Shown here: piece after piece, positions 10,306 to 19,998 of the stretch
How positions within the stretch are numbered: the stretch's first letter is position 1
Layout of the letters: each line of letters begins with the position of its first letter
From: Samsonia erythrinae
GTDB taxonomy: Bacteria; Pseudomonadota; Gammaproteobacteria; Enterobacterales; Enterobacteriaceae
NCBI RefSeq assembly: GCF_004342665.1
Contig: NZ_SMBY01000001.1
Coordinates: 408,945 to 472,944 of the forward strand
Length of the DNA: 64,000 nucleotides
Reading direction: 5' to 3'
Notes under the pieces: model-generated
The model's input: the letters and a program-made list of their open reading frames with translations, nothing else
Database searches by the model: none
What the model was told of the DNA's origin: nothing
Position numbers and translations under genes: made by a program

Positions 10306-11378
10306 TTTTTCTCCTGATCTGAGGCTGCCGCTTGCGCCTCACGCTTACGCTGTTCCGCCAGTGCATCTTTGCGTTTCTGTTCCGCATTTTCCCACGCCTC
10401 GTAGGCATTCACAATCTGTGCGACGACAGGGTGGCGCACCACGTCCTCACTGTGGAAAAAGTTAAAACTGATCTCTTCTACGTCGGCCAGCACTTCAATG
10501 GCATGGCGTAAGCCGGATTTTTGGTTTCTGGGCAGGTCGATCTGTGTGACATCGCCAGTGATGACGGCTTTTGAATTGAAACCGATGCGCGTCAGGAACA
10601 TCTTCATCTGTTCGATGGTGGTGTTTTGGCTTTCATCCAGGATGATAAAGGCATCGTTCAGCGTTCGACCACGCATATAAGCCAGAGGCGCGACTTCAAT
10701 CACGTTGCGTTCAATGAGCTTTTCGACGCGCTCAAAGCCCAGCATTTCAAACAGGGCATCATAAAGCGGGCGCAGGTAAGGATCGACTTTCTGACTCAGA
10801 TCGCCGGGCAGGAAGCCCAGCTTTTCACCGGCTTCGACCGCGGGGCGCGTCAGTAAAATACGACGAATGTCCTGGCGCTCCAGCGCATCCACTGCGGCGG
10901 CGACGGCCAGATAGGTTTTCCCCGTTCCTGCCGGACCAACGCCGAACGTAATGTCGTGATCGAGAATGTGGGCGATATATTGGGCCTGATTCGGCGTGCG
11001 GGGCTTTATCACGCCTCGCTTAGTGCGAATGTTAACCGCTTTGCCATAATCAGGAACGTGCTCTGCGGACTGCTCAAGAACGCGAGACTCCTTGATGGCG
11101 AGATGAATGTGTTCGGGTTCAATATCACCGATGACGCCGCGTACCGGCGCGGTATCGACGTACAAACGTTGCAGGATATCGGCCGCGGTTTGCGTCAGCA
11201 AGGGGGCGCCGACCAGCTTGAACTGATTGTCCCGGCGATTGATCTCGATGCCTAAACGGCGCTCCAGTTGTTTAATATTGTCATCAAACGGACCGCAAAG
11301 ACTGAGCAGGCGTTGGTTATCTGCGGGTTCAAGGGCAATCTCTTGTGTCGTGACGTTCAAATTATTCCTCTTAGGCAT
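10302..11378 (-). CDS. ybeZ: PhoH-like ATPase YbeZ
   Basis: PhoH-family P-loop ATPase that interacts with YbeY in rRNA processing. From the chosen ATG at 11378 the protein is 358 residues. The Walker A motif GPAGTGKT and Walker B-type segment [10 protein letters not shown] are present. The C-terminus is lysine- and glutamine-rich. The start is placed at MPKRNNLNV because a GGAG lies 11 bases upstream; the frame is open to 11483, with another ATG at 11462, but neither has a ribosome-binding site. First gene of the ybeZ-ybeY-corC-lnt operon. Confidence 0.93.
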   Translation of the reverse strand: MPKRNNLNVTTQEIALEPADNQRLLSLCGPFDDNIKQLERRLGIEINRRDNQFKLVGAPLLTQTAADILQRLYVDTAPVRGVIGDIEPEHIHLAIKESRVLEQSAEHVPDYGKAVNIRTKRGVIKPRTPNQAQYIAHILDHDITFGVGPAGTGKTYLAVAAAVDALERQDIRRILLTRPAVEAGEKLGFLPGDLSQKVDPYLRPLYDALFEMLGFERVEKLIERNVIEVAPLAYMRGRTLNDAFIILDESQNTTIEQMKMFLTRIGFNSKAVITGDVTQIDLPRNQKSGLRHAIEVLADVEEISFNFFHSEDVVRHPVVAQIVNAYEAWENAEQKRKDALAEQRKREAQAAASDQEKK

Positions 11379-11698
11379 GACTGTGTCGGCTCCATCTTGC
11401 CAGCACAAAGCGAATGGCGATTGGGCGGCATGCAGTGTCCGCCATCGTTCTGAATTATTCATCGTGACGGCCTGATGGTGCAAGCCCCAATAATCATATT
11501 GGGACGCCGCCTCGCAAAAGCAAATGTAAGCATGCTGAAATTGAAAAGGATGATTGAAGTTAAAGACGATGCGTCATAAAAACGCAGATGCGGCTTTCAA
11601 TGTTTGGCGTAACGGCCCAAACCGGGCCGTCCGAGGTTAACCTTGCCAGACAAAACGGGGGCAACGCCCCCTGCGTACCGGCTTGCCGGAAGAATGGA
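11379..11698. other. Spacer between miaB and ybeZ with GC hairpins
   Basis: About 320 bp. Just after the miaB stop (minus-strand reading) lie CCGGCAAGCCGG and a perfect GGGGGC/GCCCCC stem with an AAC/GTT loop (11657-11671), followed by a short T-rich stretch; this may act as a weak miaB terminator. The remainder should hold the ybeZ promoter and leader. Confidence 0.5.
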
Positions 11699-13123
11699 TT
11701 ACGGCTGGTAGAACCCGACGCCGATTTCGTTCTCTTTACGGGTGCGGGCAATCACGGAAGAGGGCGATTCATGCACGCGCAGATCCATTTGATCTTCGGT
11801 ACGTACCACAATGCCGCGCAGCGAGTTGGTATACACATCAACGATTTCGACATCGACGAATTTACCGATCATATCCGGCGTGCCTTCAAAGTTGACGACG
11901 CGATTATTTTCCGTGCGGCCAGACAGTTCCATCACGTTCTTACGGGAGGTGCCTTCCACCAAAATACGCTGGATAGTGCCCAACATCTGGCGGCTGAAAC
12001 GCATGGCCTGCTGAGTGATGCGCTCCTGAAGAATGTACAGTCGCTGTTTTTTCTCTTCTTCGGACACGTCATCGACCATGTCCGCAGCCGGCGTTCCGGG
12101 ACGAGCCGAGTAGACAAAGCTGTAACTCATATCGAAATCCACATCGGCAATCAGTTTCATTGTCTGTTCAAAGTCTGCCTGCGTTTCGCCAGGGAAGCCG
12201 ACGATAAAATCGGAACTGACCTGAATCCCCGGACGCGCATTGCGCAGCTTGCGGATAATGGCTTTGTATTCCAGCGCGGTATGGCGACGCTTCATTAACG
12301 TCAGCACACGGTCAGAACCGCTCTGTACCGGTAAGTGCAGGAAGCTGACCAGTTCCGGCGTATCTTCATAAACGCGGATAATGTCGTCGGTGAATTCAAT
12401 CGGGTGGCTGGTGGTAAAGCGGATACGGTCAATCCCGTCAATGGCGGCGACCAGACGGAGCAGTTCGGCAAAAGAGCAAATTTCACCATCAAAGGTTTCG
12501 CCACGATAGGCGTTGACGTTTTGCCCCAGCAGATTGACTTCCCGCACGCCTTGCGCGGCTAATTGAGCGATTTCAAACAGCACGTCATCACAAGGACGGC
12601 TGACTTCTTCACCGCGGGTATAGGGCACAACGCAGAATGTGCAATATTTATTGCAACCTTCCATGATGGAGACGAATGCCGTTGGGCCTTCGGCTCGTGG
12701 CTCTGGCAGACGGTCAAATTTTTCAATTTCCGGGAAACTGATATCCACGACAGGGCTGCGGGTTCCCTGCACGTGGTTAATCATTTCCGGCAGGCGGTGT
12801 AAGGTTTGCGGACCAAAAATCACGTCAACATAGTGAGCGCGTTCCCGAATGTGCGCGCCTTCCTGTGACGCAACGCAGCCGCCGACGCCAATAATCAGGT
12901 TGGGGTTGAGATCTTTCAGCGCTTTCCAGCGACCAAGTTGATGGAAGACCTTTTCCTGCGCTTTTTCACGGATAGAACAGGTATTGAGCAGCAGAACATC
13001 GGCTTCTTCTGCGATTTCGGTTAGCTCATAGCCGTGCGTACTTCCTAGTAGATCGGCCATCTTTGATGAATCGTATTCATTCATCTGACAGCCCCAGGTT
13101 TTAATATGCAGTTTTTTTGTCAT
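11699..13123 (-). CDS. miaB: tRNA-2-methylthio-N6-dimethylallyladenosine synthase
   Basis: Radical SAM methylthiotransferase that converts i6A37 to ms2i6A37 in tRNAs reading UNN codons. The 474-residue product has the N-terminal MTTase domain with the auxiliary-cluster cysteine C12 in TWGCQMN and others in LNTCSIRE and GVGGCVA. The radical SAM motif is CNKYCTFC, and a C-terminal TRAM domain follows. Length and all six cluster cysteines match the family. Transcribed alone on the minus strand, divergent from ubiF. Confidence 0.97.
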   Translation of the reverse strand: MTKKLHIKTWGCQMNEYDSSKMADLLGSTHGYELTEIAEEADVLLLNTCSIREKAQEKVFHQLGRWKALKDLNPNLIIGVGGCVASQEGAHIRERAHYVDVIFGPQTLHRLPEMINHVQGTRSPVVDISFPEIEKFDRLPEPRAEGPTAFVSIMEGCNKYCTFCVVPYTRGEEVSRPCDDVLFEIAQLAAQGVREVNLLGQNVNAYRGETFDGEICSFAELLRLVAAIDGIDRIRFTTSHPIEFTDDIIRVYEDTPELVSFLHLPVQSGSDRVLTLMKRRHTALEYKAIIRKLRNARPGIQVSSDFIVGFPGETQADFEQTMKLIADVDFDMSYSFVYSARPGTPAADMVDDVSEEEKKQRLYILQERITQQAMRFSRQMLGTIQRILVEGTSRKNVMELSGRTENNRVVNFEGTPDMIGKFVDVEIVDVYTNSLRGIVVRTEDQMDLRVHESPSSVIARTRKENEIGVGFYQP

Positions 13124-13157
13124 CGACTTGCCATTACTCAGTGCGAATAAGAAAGAT

Positions 13158-13302
13158 TTACCTCTCCCGTCATACTTCAGGCTACAGGTGTCTTGGCTTG
13201 CCTCAAAACATCGGCCGTTGCGGCGTTAGCCGCTTGCTGACCTAAGCTTCTGGAGGGGCGTTGCCTCGCAGCTTCTTGTAACCGGAGCTATTTAGGGGAT
13301 AT
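13158..13302. repeat. Imperfect palindromic intergenic repeat (MITE/ERIC-like)
   Basis: The ~145-bp segment begins with CCCGTCATACTTCAGGCTAC and ends with a related sequence in inverse orientation (…GTAACCGGAGCTATTTAGGGG). The termini therefore pair imperfectly and the whole could fold into a long hairpin. From memory it resembles a common intergenic repeat of Pectobacterium, Dickeya and Serratia, but as a diverged copy; no search was run. It sits between the divergent miaB and ubiF genes. The rest of the 360-bp gap should contain both promoters. Confidence 0.5.
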
Positions 13303-13483
13303 TGGGGCGACATTGTAATCGTTCGCCGACGTTGTGACCAGCACCGGAAACCGGGGTGATTGGGTCACGTTTTACTTGCTGTCAAAATGCGGCTTTCCTA
13401 AAAAAGTCCCCGCAAATCCAGTACACTGTTTTCATGCATGTTTACTGGTGTAAATACACCAGAGCCAGAGAGGATAAGCCAAT

Positions 13484-14650
13484 ATGCACCACGATGTGAT
13501 TGTCGTTGGCGGTGGAATGGTCGGCGCCGCTGCGGCGCTTGGATTGGCCCGGCAAGGGTTTCAGGTTGCCGTGATTGAGCAGAGTGCGCCGCCGCCCTTT
13601 GAGGCTGATAGCCCGCCGGACTTACGCATTTCGGCGATTGGCTATGCGTCAGTCGCCTTGCTGAAGCAATTGGGGGCGTGGCAGAAAGTACAACAGATGC
13701 GCAGTGCGCCTTATCGTCGTCTTGAGACCTGGGAATGGGAGAATGCCCGGGTTGTGTTCGATGCCGCCGATATTCATCTGCCTGAGCTGGGGTTTATGGT
13801 GGAAAACCGCGTGCTGCAACTGGCGCTGTGGGAGCGTCTGCAAGAAGAGGCGCGCTGCCACTGTTATTGCCCGGCGATGCCCCACAGTCTGCAACGGACG
13901 GAGCAGCACTGGTGTTTGCAGCTTGCTGATGGTCAGCGACTGACGACGTCATTGGTCATTGGCGCCGACGGTGCAAACTCACAGGTTCGTCAGTGGGCGG
14001 GGATTGGCATCAGCGGCTGGCAGTATCGCCAGTCCTGCATGTTGATCGGCGTTGAGACGATGCAGCCCCAACAGGATGTGACCTGGCAACAGTTTACGCC
14101 GAGCGGTCCGCGTGCATTTTTGCCGCTGTTTGATCGCTGGGCGTCGCTGGTGTGGTATGACAACCCGCAGCGTATCCGCCAGCTTCAGTCAATGCCGCTT
14201 GCCCAGTTGGATAATGAAATTGCCGCGGCGTTTCCTCAACGGCTAGGTGCCGTGAAGGCGCTCTCCGCGGGGTCGTTTCCATTGGTGAGACGCCATGCGC
14301 AAAGCTATATTAAACCCGGTCTGGTACTGCTGGGCGATGCGGCGCATACCATCAATCCGCTGGCGGGGCAGGGAGTTAATCTGGGGTATCGGGATGTCGA
14401 GGTGCTATTGGACGTATTGAATAGCGCGCGTAATGCGGGGGAAGAATGGGCTTCCGAATGTGTTCTGCGTCGTTATCAGTGTCGCCGCAAGCCGGATAAC
14501 CTGTTGATGCAAAGCGGGATGGACGTGTTTTACAACGCGTTCAGTAATTCGCTACCGCCGATCGGTTTGGCACGTAATCTGGCATTAATGGTTGCCCAGC
14601 GTGCGGGTGCGTTAAAAACCCGGGCATTAAAATATGCGATTGGCGTCTGA
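13484..14650 (+). CDS. ubiF: 3-demethoxyubiquinol 3-hydroxylase
   Basis: FAD-dependent monooxygenase that adds the last hydroxyl group in aerobic ubiquinone synthesis. The 388-residue protein has an N-terminal Rossmann motif (VVGGGMVGAA, residues 7-16) and the flavin-binding GDAAHTINPLAGQG segment near residue 285, typical of UbiH/UbiF/VisC enzymes. Position beside the glutamine/methionine tRNA cluster and asnB matches ubiF of E. coli, which distinguishes it from ubiH and ubiI. Start ATG follows GAGAGGATAAGCCAAT. Confidence 0.95.
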   Translation: MHHDVIVVGGGMVGAAAALGLARQGFQVAVIEQSAPPPFEADSPPDLRISAIGYASVALLKQLGAWQKVQQMRSAPYRRLETWEWENARVVFDAADIHLPELGFMVENRVLQLALWERLQEEARCHCYCPAMPHSLQRTEQHWCLQLADGQRLTTSLVIGADGANSQVRQWAGIGISGWQYRQSCMLIGVETMQPQQDVTWQQFTPSGPRAFLPLFDRWASLVWYDNPQRIRQLQSMPLAQLDNEIAAAFPQRLGAVKALSAGSFPLVRRHAQSYIKPGLVLLGDAAHTINPLAGQGVNLGYRDVEVLLDVLNSARNAGEEWASECVLRRYQCRRKPDNLLMQSGMDVFYNAFSNSLPPIGLARNLALMVAQRAGALKTRALKYAIGV

Positions 14651-14728
14651 CTGACGAGGACGCCGTCCGCTACAGTACAAAAACGACAGTGGTGATAACC
14701 GCTGTCGCCACTTTGCCGCCATTCATAA

Positions 14729-14763
14729 GAAAACGGGGCGACGTCTTTCGACTGTCGCCCCGT
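14729..14763 (-). terminator. Terminator of the tRNA operon
   Basis: Ten-bp perfect arms ACGGGGCGAC and GTCGCCCCGT with an 11-bp loop. On the minus strand the stem is followed by TTTTC. It lies 26 bp beyond the last tRNA and just downstream of ubiF, so it may also stop ubiF transcripts. Confidence 0.8.
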
Positions 14764-14788
14764 ATCTGGCTGTTTTATCAGCTTTATT

Positions 14789-14863
14789 TGGCTGGGGTAC
14801 GAGGATTCGAACCTCGGAATGCCGGAATCAGAATCCGGTGCCTTACCGCTTGGCGATACCCCA
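14789..14863 (-). tRNA. tRNA-Gln (CUG)
   Basis: 75 nt including an encoded CCA. The minus strand folds into a full cloverleaf, starting TGGGGTATCGCCAAGCGG. The anticodon loop is TTCTGAT with anticodon CTG, and the T-arm contains GGTTCGAATCC. Last gene of the six-gene operon. E. coli carries two CUG copies at this locus; only one is present here. Confidence 0.97.
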
Positions 14864-14869
14864 AAAATG

Positions 14870-14946
14870 TGGTGGCTACGACGGGAATCGAACCTGTGAC
14901 CCCAGCATTATGAGTGCTGTGCTCTAACCAGCTGAGCTACGTAGCC
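14870..14946 (-). tRNA. tRNA-Met (CAU), elongator
   Basis: 77 nt with encoded CCA. Starts GGCTACGTAGCTCAG, anticodon CAT in the loop ACTCATAAT, and a paired first acceptor base pair, which marks it as an elongator rather than initiator tRNA. Nearly identical to the copy at 15330-15406. Confidence 0.97.
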
Positions 14947-14999
14947 AAATATACTGCTATTACCGCTTCACTTCAATAACATCATCTATATCAAATAGA

Positions 15000-15074
15000 T
15001 GGCTGGGGTACCTGGATTCGAACCAGGGAATGCTGGTATCAAAAACCAGTGCCTTACCGCTTGGCGATACCCCA
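15000..15074 (-). tRNA. tRNA-Gln (UUG)
   Basis: 75 nt with encoded CCA. The anticodon loop is TTTTGAT, anticodon TTG. It differs from the neighbouring copy at 15111-15185 by one base pair in the anticodon stem (CTGG/CCAG instead of CCGG/CCGG). Confidence 0.97.
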
Positions 15075-15110
15075 ACAGGACAACGAATCTTTCAGCGTGC
15101 GCGCTGTGGA

Positions 15111-15185
15111 TGGCTGGGGTACCTGGATTCGAACCAGGGAATGCCGGTATCAAAAACCGGTGCCTTACCGCTTGGCGATACCCCA
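15111..15185 (-). tRNA. tRNA-Gln (UUG)
   Basis: 75 nt with encoded CCA, anticodon TTG. Tandem near-duplicate of the tRNA at 15000-15074. It occupies the glnU/glnW position of the E. coli operon. Confidence 0.97.
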
Positions 15186-15237
15186 ATCACTACAACACTT
15201 GTAAGCTTCGAAAAGCGCCGTCAAACCGAGAAGATAA

Positions 15238-15322
15238 TGGTGCGGGAGGCGAGACTTGAACTCGCACACCTTGCGGCGCCAGAACCTAAATCTGGTGCGT
15301 CTACCAATTTCGCCACTCCCGC
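15238..15322 (-). tRNA. tRNA-Leu (UAG)
   Basis: 85 nt with encoded CCA and the long variable arm of class II tRNAs. Starts GCGGGAGTGGCGAAATTGG, anticodon loop TTTAGGT with anticodon TAG. Equivalent to leuW. Confidence 0.97.
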
Positions 15323-15329
15323 AAAAAGA

Positions 15330-15406
15330 TGGTGGCTACGACGGGAATCGAACCTGTGACCCCAGCATTATGAGTGCTGTGCTCTAACCAGCTGAGCTAC
15401 GTAGCC
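15330..15406 (-). tRNA. tRNA-Met (CAU), elongator, first of operon
   Basis: 77 nt with encoded CCA, anticodon CAT. Equivalent to metT and the first gene after the promoter. Seven bp separate it from tRNA-Leu. Confidence 0.97.
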
Positions 15407-15444
15407 ATCTTTTCCGCGTCACCTTCATCGGCGTTGCGGGGCGC

Positions 15445-15473
15445 ATTATGCGTAGTTGGTCTAATTGCGTCAA
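15445..15473 (-). promoter_or_regulatory. Sigma-70 promoter of the tRNA operon
   Basis: On the minus strand TTGACG is followed by a 17-bp spacer and CATAAT, then a GC-rich discriminator GCGCCCCGC. Such a discriminator is typical of stringently controlled stable-RNA promoters. It lies about 40 bp upstream of the first tRNA-Met. Confidence 0.85.
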
Positions 15474-15577
15474 CTAGTTTTTTCCCGAAAAGTGCCCTTG
15501 ATGTATCGTTTGTCTGGGTTGTGAACAGTATGGTGAGAAAAACGTCAAAAAGCACACTTTGCCAGCCAATTAAGCAG

Positions 15578-15602
15578 AAAAACGGGCCAGTTAGCGGCCC
15601 GT
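15578..15602 (-). terminator. Terminator downstream of asnB
   Basis: ACGGGCC and GGCCCGT arms around a seven-base loop, followed on the minus strand by TTTTT. It lies 25 bp after the asnB stop. Confidence 0.85.
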
Positions 15603-15626
15603 CAGCGGAGGAAAACGATCGGGTGA

Positions 15627-17291
15627 TTATTGGTAGGCAGACTGGTGCACGCCAACCGCGCGACCTGACGGATCGTCCATTTTCTTGAAAGATTCGTCCC
15701 ATTCTATGGCTTTGGCTGAAGAACAGGCGACTGACGGGCCGCCCGGCACACATTCTGCCGCGCTGGGGACCGGGAAGAGCTCTTCAAAGATTTCACGGTA
15801 CAGATAGCCTTCTTTAGACGCCGGCGTGTTGTACGGGAAGCGGAAGTGCGCCGTTTCCAGTTGTTGATCGGTAACCTGTTTGGCAGCCACTTCTTTTAAC
15901 GTGTCAATCCAGCTGTAGCCTACACCGTCGGAGAATTGTTCTTTCTGGCGCCATGCCACGCTATGGGGCAGGTAGGATTCAAAGCATTCGCGCAGAATGT
16001 GTTTTTCCATCTTGCCGTTGCCGCACATTTTGTCGCGCGGGTTGATGCGCATGGCGACGTCGAGGAAGTTTTTGTCCAGAAAAGGTACGCGCGCTTCGAC
16101 TCCCCAGGCCGACATCGCTTTGTTGGCGCGGGCGCAGTCATACTGGTGCAGCGCCAGCAGTTTACGCACGGTTTCTTCATGCAGTTCTTTGGCGTTTGGC
16201 GCTTTGTGGAAATAGAGATAGCCGCCGAACACTTCGTCAGAGCCTTCGCCTGATAGCACCATCTTGATGCCCATGGCTTTGATTTTACGCGACATCAGGT
16301 ACATTGGCGTTGAAGCGCGGATCGTGGTGACGTCGTAGGTTTCGATGTGATAGATCACGTCGCGGATCGCATCCAGTCCTTCCTGCACGGTGAAGTGAAT
16401 TTCATGGTGCACGGTGCCTAAATGGTCGGCCACTTCCTGCGCGGCTTTTAAATCCGGCGCGCCTTCCAGACCCACGGCGAAAGAGTGCAGTTGCGGCCAC
16501 CAGGCTTCGCTGCGTTCGTCATCTTCAACGCGACGCGCGGCATACTTTTTAGTGATGGCAGAGATAATGGATGAGTCCAATCCACCGGAGAGCAGCACGC
16601 CATAAGGCACGTCAGACATCAGATGGCTTTTCACCGCTTCTTCCAGCGCATCGCGCAGCGCTTCTTTATCCGTTTCATTATCTTTGACGGCATCGTAATC
16701 AAACCAGTCGCGATGATAATACTCGCGAATTTCACCGTCTTTGCTCCACAGATAACTGCCCGCCGGGAATTCTTTGATGGTGCGGCAAACTGGCACCAGC
16801 GCCTTCATTTCTGACGCGATGTAGAAGTTGCCGTGCTCATCGTAACCCATATAGAGCGGGATGATGCCGAGGTGGTCACGGCCGATCAGGTAGGCGTCTT
16901 TTTCGCTGTCATATAGTGCAAAAGCGAACATGCCGCGCAGTTCATCCAGGAATGCCGGGCCCTTCTCCTGATACAAGGCAAGGATAACCTCGCAGTCGGA
17001 ACCTGTTTGAAACGCGTAACGGTCGCCGTATTGCTGGCGTAGTGCCTGATGGTTATAAATCTCACCGTTAACGGCCAGAATGTGGGTGCGCTCGGCGTTA
17101 TAAAGCGGTTGCGCGCCCGTATTCACATCAACGATAGACAGACGTTCATGCGCCAGAATCGCTTTGTCGCTGGCATAAACGCCGGACCAGTCCGGCCCGC
17201 GGTGACGCATTAAGCGCGATAATTCCAGCGCTTTTTTACGTAGTTCGACAGGATCGGTTTTCAGATCAAGCACACCGAAAATAGAACACAT
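15627..17291 (-). CDS. asnB: Asparagine synthase B (glutamine-hydrolysing)
   Basis: Makes asparagine from aspartate, ATP and glutamine. The 554-residue product equals the E. coli length. Cys2 is the N-terminal nucleophile of the class II glutaminase domain (MCSIFGV). The synthetase domain follows, with the ATP-pyrophosphatase loop SGGLDSS near residue 233 and the SGEGSDE segment. A GGGAG ribosome-binding site precedes the ATG. nagD, which lies between asnB and nagC in E. coli, is missing here. Confidence 0.97.
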   Translation of the reverse strand: MCSIFGVLDLKTDPVELRKKALELSRLMRHRGPDWSGVYASDKAILAHERLSIVDVNTGAQPLYNAERTHILAVNGEIYNHQALRQQYGDRYAFQTGSDCEVILALYQEKGPAFLDELRGMFAFALYDSEKDAYLIGRDHLGIIPLYMGYDEHGNFYIASEMKALVPVCRTIKEFPAGSYLWSKDGEIREYYHRDWFDYDAVKDNETDKEALRDALEEAVKSHLMSDVPYGVLLSGGLDSSIISAITKKYAARRVEDDERSEAWWPQLHSFAVGLEGAPDLKAAQEVADHLGTVHHEIHFTVQEGLDAIRDVIYHIETYDVTTIRASTPMYLMSRKIKAMGIKMVLSGEGSDEVFGGYLYFHKAPNAKELHEETVRKLLALHQYDCARANKAMSAWGVEARVPFLDKNFLDVAMRINPRDKMCGNGKMEKHILRECFESYLPHSVAWRQKEQFSDGVGYSWIDTLKEVAAKQVTDQQLETAHFRFPYNTPASKEGYLYREIFEELFPVPSAAECVPGGPSVACSSAKAIEWDESFKKMDDPSGRAVGVHQSAYQ

Positions 17292-17503
17292 AGAGGACTC
17301 CCAATGATGACAAATACGGCTTCAGTGCCTTTGATTTAGCATCAAATCGCCATATAAATTCAATATTGTTTAATGAAAAAAGTCATCCTGATGGTTTTTG
17401 TTTAATTTAATCCGTTTTTCATTGAGAATTCGATAAATTTAAAGCGGGGGGAAGCCGGATTTTTAGTGATTACACAATCCGGTTTTACCGGTCGGATAGA
17501 CAA

Positions 17504-18727
17504 TCAGCTGTGTTCGAGTATCTGCTGTAGCAGTACGCCGTTCAGCATTGCCCGTTTAACCAACGCAAACGCGCTGATGGCGGAAAGGGGGTTGAGCGTT
17601 GAAATCTCAATAGGTAGGTTATGGCGAAACGCTTTCAGCACCTGCGTATTAATACAGCGCTGAATGGCCGGAAGCAGCGTTGTTTCTGCCGCGGTGATTT
17701 CACCGGCAATGACGATTTTCTGCGGGTTAAACAGGTTGATGGCGATGGAAAGCGCTTTACCGAGATAAAGACCAGCCTGCTCGATAACGTCATGGGCAAG
17801 GGCATCGCCCCGGTTTGCCGCTTTACAGATCGCCGAAATCGAACAGTTTTCCGCAGAGAGTTTGCTGGGGTAGCCCTGGCGCAGCAAATGCTGTACCCGC
17901 TGTTCTATTGCTGCATTAGAGACCACCGTCTCCAGACAGCCGAAATTGCCGCAGTGGCAGCGTTCACCGAGCGGATCGATCTGGATATGACCGATTTCAC
18001 CCACGTTGCCATTCTTACCAAGAAAGATTTGACCATTAACGAGGATACCCGCGCCGGTTCCGCGGTGAACGCGCACCAGAATAGAGTCCAGTGAGTCATG
18101 GGTGACGCCAAAATAGTGTTCGGCTAGCGCCAGACTGCGGATATCGTGGCCGACAAAACTGGTGACGCCAAAGCGGCGTTGCAGGTTTTTAACCAGCGGC
18201 CAGTTGTCTACGCTGATGTGGGGCATATAGCGGATGATACCCCCAACCGGGTCAACCAGCCCTGGCAGCACCACAGAAATGGCGACGAGTTCACGAATGC
18301 GGCGCTGGTGGTTGGCGATAAAGCCGCCGATAGCCAGAAAGAGCGCGTTTTCCAGCGTTTCCTGCGTGTTTTCCGGTAGCGCATAATGCGCTTCTTCTAA
18401 CGCCTTGCCCTGCAAGTCGTATAGCGCGATGGTGGCGTCGTTGCGGCCAAGGCGTACAGCGATGGTATGGAAAGGGCGATTTTCTGTGATAATGGAAATG
18501 GCGCGTCTGCCGCCCGTGGAGGCTTGCTGATCGACTTCTTTGATTAATCCGCGTTCCAGCAGTTGGCGGGTGATTTTTGTAACGCTGGCGGGGGCAAGCT
18601 GGCTCTGTTCTGCTATCTGAATACGTGAAATGGGGCCTTGCTGGTCAATCAGGCGATATACCACCGCGCTATTCAATTGCTTAACCAGATCGATATTTCC
18701 TATCTGCGCTTGTCCGCTTGTTGTCAT
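17504..18727 (-). CDS. nagC: N-acetylglucosamine repressor NagC
   Basis: ROK-family transcription factor that represses the divergent nagE and nagBA genes and responds to GlcNAc-6-phosphate. The 407-residue protein has an N-terminal winged helix-turn-helix (ISRIQIAEQSQLAPASVTKI, about residues 34-53). The ROK sugar-binding fold follows, with the zinc motif CHCGNFGCLE. It lies downstream of nagA, separated by 106 bp with a small hairpin. Length and layout match E. coli NagC. Confidence 0.96.
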   Translation of the reverse strand: MTTSGQAQIGNIDLVKQLNSAVVYRLIDQQGPISRIQIAEQSQLAPASVTKITRQLLERGLIKEVDQQASTGGRRAISIITENRPFHTIAVRLGRNDATIALYDLQGKALEEAHYALPENTQETLENALFLAIGGFIANHQRRIRELVAISVVLPGLVDPVGGIIRYMPHISVDNWPLVKNLQRRFGVTSFVGHDIRSLALAEHYFGVTHDSLDSILVRVHRGTGAGILVNGQIFLGKNGNVGEIGHIQIDPLGERCHCGNFGCLETVVSNAAIEQRVQHLLRQGYPSKLSAENCSISAICKAANRGDALAHDVIEQAGLYLGKALSIAINLFNPQKIVIAGEITAAETTLLPAIQRCINTQVLKAFRHNLPIEISTLNPLSAISAFALVKRAMLNGVLLQQILEHS

Positions 18728-18774
18728 GAAAAGATTACTCGCTTAGGGTTAACGCACGATATGCATCAACGCCG

Positions 18775-18796
18775 GATAAGCCTGAAGGGGCTTATC
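18775..18796. repeat. Small hairpin between nagA and nagC (REP-like)
   Basis: Perfect 8-bp arms GATAAGCC and GGCTTATC around TGAAGG, within GC-rich surroundings beginning CGCCGGATAAG. There is no U-tract. It could modulate the relative amounts of nagA and nagC message or be a REP-type unit. Confidence 0.4.
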
Positions 18797-18833
18797 GCAA
18801 CGCTTTTACGCTTTACCTCAAGATATTTTTGCC

Positions 18834-19979
18834 TTATCCCCAGACGGGGCTGCCGTTCACAAACGTCTTGAGAATCTGATAATCACGGTTAAAGACGGTC
18901 AGGTTTGCCACTTTACCGCTCTCGATGCTGCCTAATTGCTTGTCGACGCCGATGGCGCGCGCAGGATACAGCGTTGCCATGCGAATGGCTTCATCCAGTG
19001 CGATACCGGCATATTCCACGCTGTTACGCACGGCTTCGATCATCGTCAGTGCGGAACCGCTCAGCGTACCTTGATCATCGACACAAACACCATCGCGATA
19101 ATAGATGGTTTTACCGGCAAAAGTGAACTGATCAATATCCGCGCCCGCCGGTGCCGTCGCGTCGGTGACCAGCACCAGTTTATCGCCTTTGATGCGTTTG
19201 CTGTTGCGAATGTTCGCCCAGTCCACGTGGCGGCCATCGGCGATAATACCGCAATAGACTTCCGGCGCGTCGTAAATCGCGCCAACCAGCCCGGGTTCGC
19301 GACCGGTGAGCGACGGCATCGCGTTAAACAAGTGGGTGGCGAAGCGAATGCCGGCGGCAAAGCCTTGCTTGGCTTGCTCCCAGCTCGCGTTGGAATGCCC
19401 GGCGGATACAACGATACCGGCCGCCGTTAACTGACGGATGACGGCGGGTTCGACTTCTTCCGGGGCCAGTGTGATTTTCGTAATGGTGTCCGCATTGGCG
19501 CACAGAAAGTCGACGAGTTCCTGCGTCGGTTGGCGAATATAGGCCGCGTCATGCGTGCCTTTTTTTATCACGTTCAGCCAGGGGCCTTCAAGATGGAGCC
19601 CAAGCGCCTGATGCTTATTCCGTGCCAGCCAGTCCCGCATGACGTTGACGCTATGCATGATAAACGCATCACTGGAGGTAATCAGCGTGGGTAAAAAACT
19701 GGTACAGCCTGAACGCTGGTTCGCCTGCTGCATGGTCTCCAGCGTCTTGACGGAGATCGTATCCAGCGAGTCGTTGAATTGCACGCCGCCGCAGCCGTTC
19801 AACTGGAGATCGATAAAACCCGGGGTAAGAAATGCGCCGCCCAGATCAAATTGCTCAACATCCTCAGGGAGATCGGCGAGCGGGCAGATACGCTCAATCA
19901 GTCCATCCGCAATGACAACGGCGTGATGATTCAGAATCTGGTGGCCGGTGAAAATTCGGCTATGGGTTAACGCGTACAT
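18834..19979 (-). CDS. nagA: N-acetylglucosamine-6-phosphate deacetylase
   Basis: Removes the acetyl group from GlcNAc-6-phosphate to give glucosamine-6-phosphate. The 381-residue amidohydrolase has the metal and catalytic residues in order: Glu in HLEGPW, His in SAGHSNAS, His in ATHLFNAM and Asp in VTDATAPAG. Of three consecutive start codons (TTG, ATG, ATG), the last at 19979 is chosen because GGGAG lies six bases upstream and it matches the MYALT start of homologues. Follows nagB by 19 bp. Confidence 0.96.
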   Translation of the reverse strand: MYALTHSRIFTGHQILNHHAVVIADGLIERICPLADLPEDVEQFDLGGAFLTPGFIDLQLNGCGGVQFNDSLDTISVKTLETMQQANQRSGCTSFLPTLITSSDAFIMHSVNVMRDWLARNKHQALGLHLEGPWLNVIKKGTHDAAYIRQPTQELVDFLCANADTITKITLAPEEVEPAVIRQLTAAGIVVSAGHSNASWEQAKQGFAAGIRFATHLFNAMPSLTGREPGLVGAIYDAPEVYCGIIADGRHVDWANIRNSKRIKGDKLVLVTDATAPAGADIDQFTFAGKTIYYRDGVCVDDQGTLSGSALTMIEAVRNSVEYAGIALDEAIRMATLYPARAIGVDKQLGSIESGKVANLTVFNRDYQILKTFVNGSPVWG

Positions 19980-19998
19980 CATCAACTCCCGCGATTGA

